Assembly (NCBI GenBank): GCA_964650245.1
Contig: CAZYQK010000154.1
Span: forward strand, 1 to 6,746
Length of the DNA: 6,746 nt
Reading direction: 5' to 3'
DNA from: WS-2 sp964650245
Lineage (GTDB): Bacteria; Eisenbacteria; RBG-16-71-46
Made by a program: the position numbers and the translations under genes. Positions within the stretch are counted from its first letter, which is position 1. Each line of letters starts with the position of its first letter. Under the pieces are notes generated by a model. It searched no databases and had not been told where the DNA came from. It saw only the letters and a program-made list of their open reading frames with translations. Positions 5,136 through 6,746 of the stretch are shown piece by piece.

Positions 5136-6746
5136 CTACCTCAGGTACACGACGGTTCGGGCATACGTGCCCTGGTTCGTCACGAGTCTGGCGTAGTACA
5201 CCCCTGGCCGCAGCGCCACACCGCGATCGTCCCGGCCATCCCAGGGGATTCGGAAGATTCCGGCTTCGTGGAGCCCCGACACCAGAGTGCGAATTCGCCG
5301 GCCGTCCACCGTATAGATCGACAGATCCACGCGGCCCGATTGAGACAGGCCGAACTCGATCGTCGTCGTCTGCTGGAACGGGTTCGGTGCGGCCGCCGCC
5401 AGCGAGGTCCTCGCCGGGATCCCGATCGCCGGCGCGGGCTCGCGGACGAGCAGGGTCACGCGGCGGTTGGTCGCGTCGCGAGCTTTGACGACACCGATGC
5501 GGATGCGCGGGTCGCCCTTGGCGATCGCGCGGAACGAGACCTGCCCGAGCTCACCGGACAGTCCCACGCCGCGGACACCCATGAGCGCGAGATCCAGTGC
5601 GCCGGGGCCCGGCGAGAACGCGACACCGCCTTGAGACTCGAGTTCACCCGCGGTGGTGGCGATCACGGGCTCGACCACGGTCGAATCCCACGCAAGGGTC
5701 ACCGAGACCGCCTGGATCAGGCTTGCCGCCCGCAACGAAAGTCGCGCGAGTATGGTCTCACCCGCGGTCACCGAGTTCGGCGCGTCGAGGGTCAATTCGT
5801 TGATCCCGCTCGGTTCAGTCGTGGGCCGCGCGGCCAGCTGGGGCTGAGAGACAACCTCGAAGTTGATGGCGAACATCACCAGATCCTCGAACTCGATCGC
5901 GTCGTCGGTGGTCGGCATGGCATCCACGCTGAAGTCGGTCGTCGGTCCAACGTCCAAGTACGCGAATGGAGCGACGGCGGCACCATCCAATCCATAGTGC
6001 GCGCCCAGCAGTGAAAGGTCGGCTGTATTCACGACGTTGTCCCCCTGGCCGGGGGTGCTGCCGTCGGACACGTCCCCGAGGTGGTAGTTCAACCTGCCCG
6101 CGGTCATGTTCGAGGCCGCAGAGATGTTTCCGCACGTGTCGGTCACGAATGCCACGTAGTAGTAGAAGTCCCGAGCGGTCGATTGATCGGTCTGGCCGGG
6201 CTGGTTTACGGACGTGAGCAGCCAGGGCGCGGGCGCGGGATAGCCGGGCACGGTCGGCGCGGCGCCCGGTCCCGGCCCATCGTCGTACTCCGGATAGTTG
6301 CCGAAGCCCGCGCGGTAGACCTGGACGGTGGCCCCGGGCGGCACGGCGCCCCAGGAGAGGAGGATTCCGGTCGTCCCATCCGCATCGTTTCCTGTCTTGA
6401 TCTGTGTCGCGGTGAGCGTGGCGATCGCCGGAGGAGGCGGGTTGAACGCGAAGCTGGCGCTGATGGTGTGGCTGGCGGTGACGCTGGTGAAGGTGTAGCT
6501 GGTGACGGCGCCCACCGAGACCCCGTCCACCAGCACGTCGGCGACGTGGTAACAGGAATCCGGGGTGATGATGAAGGTCTGGTTGCTCCCGCAGTTGACT
6601 GCCACCGCGCCCGAGGGGCTGATGCTGCCGTTGGCTCCCGCCGAGGCGGTGATGGTGAACACGTCGATCGCGAAGCTGGCGCTGATGGTGTGGTTCGCGG
6701 TGACGCTGGTGAAGGTGTAGCTGGTGACGGCGCCCACCGAGACCCC
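5136..6746 (-). CDS. Large secreted multidomain protein: InlB-B-like repeats, Fn3-like, dockerin-like, cohesin-like, FlgD-like tail (5' end outside window)
   Basis: 536 residues are visible; the frame is open to the window edge, so the N-terminus and any signal peptide are missing. Numbering is from the first visible residue. Residues 1-27 are the end of one, and 28-101 the whole of the next, divergent InlB-B-type (Flg_new_2-like) repeat (FTITASAGANGSISPSG ... TFTSVTASHTISASFA), with a 74-residue period and one Cys pair (51, 65). After a PPPP linker, residues about 107-217 look Fn3-like (ILLSWGAVPPGATVQVYRAG ... FYYYVAFVTDTCGNIS). Residues 223-297 are dockerin-like: DVSDG...GDNVVNTADLSLLGAHYG, then LDVGPTTDFSVDA...DDAIEFEDLVMFAINF, two Asp-rich loops each followed by a helix, with longer loops than classical dockerins. 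Residues about 319-433 are cohesin-like (VTAGETILARLSL, VTLAWDSTVVEPVI, LGQVSFRAIA). Residues about 450-536 are the FlgD-like tail (PNPFQQTTTIEFGL ... WDGRDDRGVALRPGVYYARLV). The likely role is an adhesive or structural surface protein; no catalytic domain is seen in this part. Confidence 0.88.
   Translation of the reverse strand, partial: GVSVGAVTSYTFTSVTANHTISASFAIDVFTITASAGANGSISPSGAVAVNCGSNQTFIITPDSCYHVADVLVDGVSVGAVTSYTFTSVTASHTISASFAFNPPPPAIATLTATQIKTGNDADGTTGILLSWGAVPPGATVQVYRAGFGNYPEYDDGPGPGAAPTVPGYPAPAPWLLTSVNQPGQTDQSTARDFYYYVAFVTDTCGNISAASNMTAGRLNYHLGDVSDGSTPGQGDNVVNTADLSLLGAHYGLDGAAVAPFAYLDVGPTTDFSVDAMPTTDDAIEFEDLVMFAINFEVVSQPQLAARPTTEPSGINELTLDAPNSVTAGETILARLSLRAASLIQAVSVTLAWDSTVVEPVIATTAGELESQGGVAFSPGPGALDLALMGVRGVGLSGELGQVSFRAIAKGDPRIRIGVVKARDATNRRVTLLVREPAPAIGIPARTSLAAAAPNPFQQTTTIEFGLSQSGRVDLSIYTVDGRRIRTLVSGLHEAGIFRIPWDGRDDRGVALRPGVYYARLVTNQGTYARTVVYLR
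5139..5142 (-). promoter_or_regulatory. Ribosome binding site overlapping the upstream stop codon region
   Basis: Read on the minus strand, GAGG (5142-5139) directly precedes the TAG stop (5138-5136) of the larger secreted-protein gene and lies 8 nt before ATG 5130 (5 nt before GTG 5133). This favours the long start for the downstream gene and suggests translational coupling. The same bases also encode the end of the upstream protein, so a chance match is possible. Confidence 0.5.
6447..6524 (-). repeat. Direct repeat copy A (78 bp, within InlB-B-like repeat coding region)
   Basis: This 78-bp segment recurs at 6669-6746 with 76 of 78 bases identical (differences at 6472/6694 and 6474/6696). 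The offset is exactly 222 bp, or 74 codons, so the reading frame is kept. It encodes the last third of one repeat, GAVTSYTFTSVTASHTISAS, plus flanking residues. Confidence 0.9.
6669..6746 (-). repeat. Direct repeat copy B (78 bp, runs to the window edge)
   Basis: This is the second copy of the 78-bp segment at 6447-6524. One of the two differences changes a codon (Asn here, Ser in the other copy) and the other is silent. It runs up to the last base of the window, so the match may be longer and more copies may follow upstream in the gene. Confidence 0.9.

Noticed and set aside
1..6746. CRISPR arrays, transposases, phage genes and tRNA genes.
   Set aside because: No regularly spaced short repeats, transposase motifs, integrase signature or tRNA-like T-arm were found on either strand.

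Overview
The window is GC-rich bacterial DNA with five protein-coding genes, two of them cut by the window edges. The best clue to the host is the pair of secreted proteins on the minus strand. Both end in a FlgD-like immunoglobulin tail (WDGR.D.G..L.PG.Y.ARLVT), and they carry cohesin-like and dockerin-like modules. Together with the high GC, this architecture fits lineages around the FCB group such as Candidatus Eisenbacteria or relatives. That placement is inferred from domain style, not from a marker gene.

Layout. Positions 1-504 (+) hold the 3' part of a dihydropyrimidinase/D-hydantoinase gene. Positions 505-1212 are a 708-bp stretch with no convincing gene. It contains several inverted repeats (665-715, 800-811, 919-957), a weak promoter-like pair of hexamers, a 13-nt direct repeat and a 19-nt near-copy of the hydantoinase 3' region. 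Positions 1213-2703 and 2706-4157 (+) are a tightly linked two-component pair: a membrane sensor histidine kinase and an NtrC-family response regulator with receiver, sigma-54 AAA+ and Fis-type HTH domains. The two are separated by 2 bp, and the regulator starts at GTG with its Shine-Dalgarno inside the kinase gene. Converging on them, with 16 bp between stop codons, are two minus-strand genes, 5136-6746 (5' end outside the window) and 4174-5130. Both encode exported surface or extracellular proteins and are probably co-transcribed, the larger one first.

How the parts may work together. The kinase/regulator pair should sense a periplasmic or membrane signal and activate sigma-54 promoters; no target can be assigned from this window. 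The larger secreted protein has InlB-B-like repeats, an Fn3-like domain, a two-repeat dockerin-like segment, a cohesin-like domain and the FlgD-like tail. The smaller has a signal peptide, one cohesin-like domain and the same kind of tail. A dockerin-like module next to two cohesin-like modules in one probable operon is the most interesting idea here: it may be a small cell-surface assembly system unrelated to cellulose degradation. The hydantoinase is probably unrelated in function to the rest.
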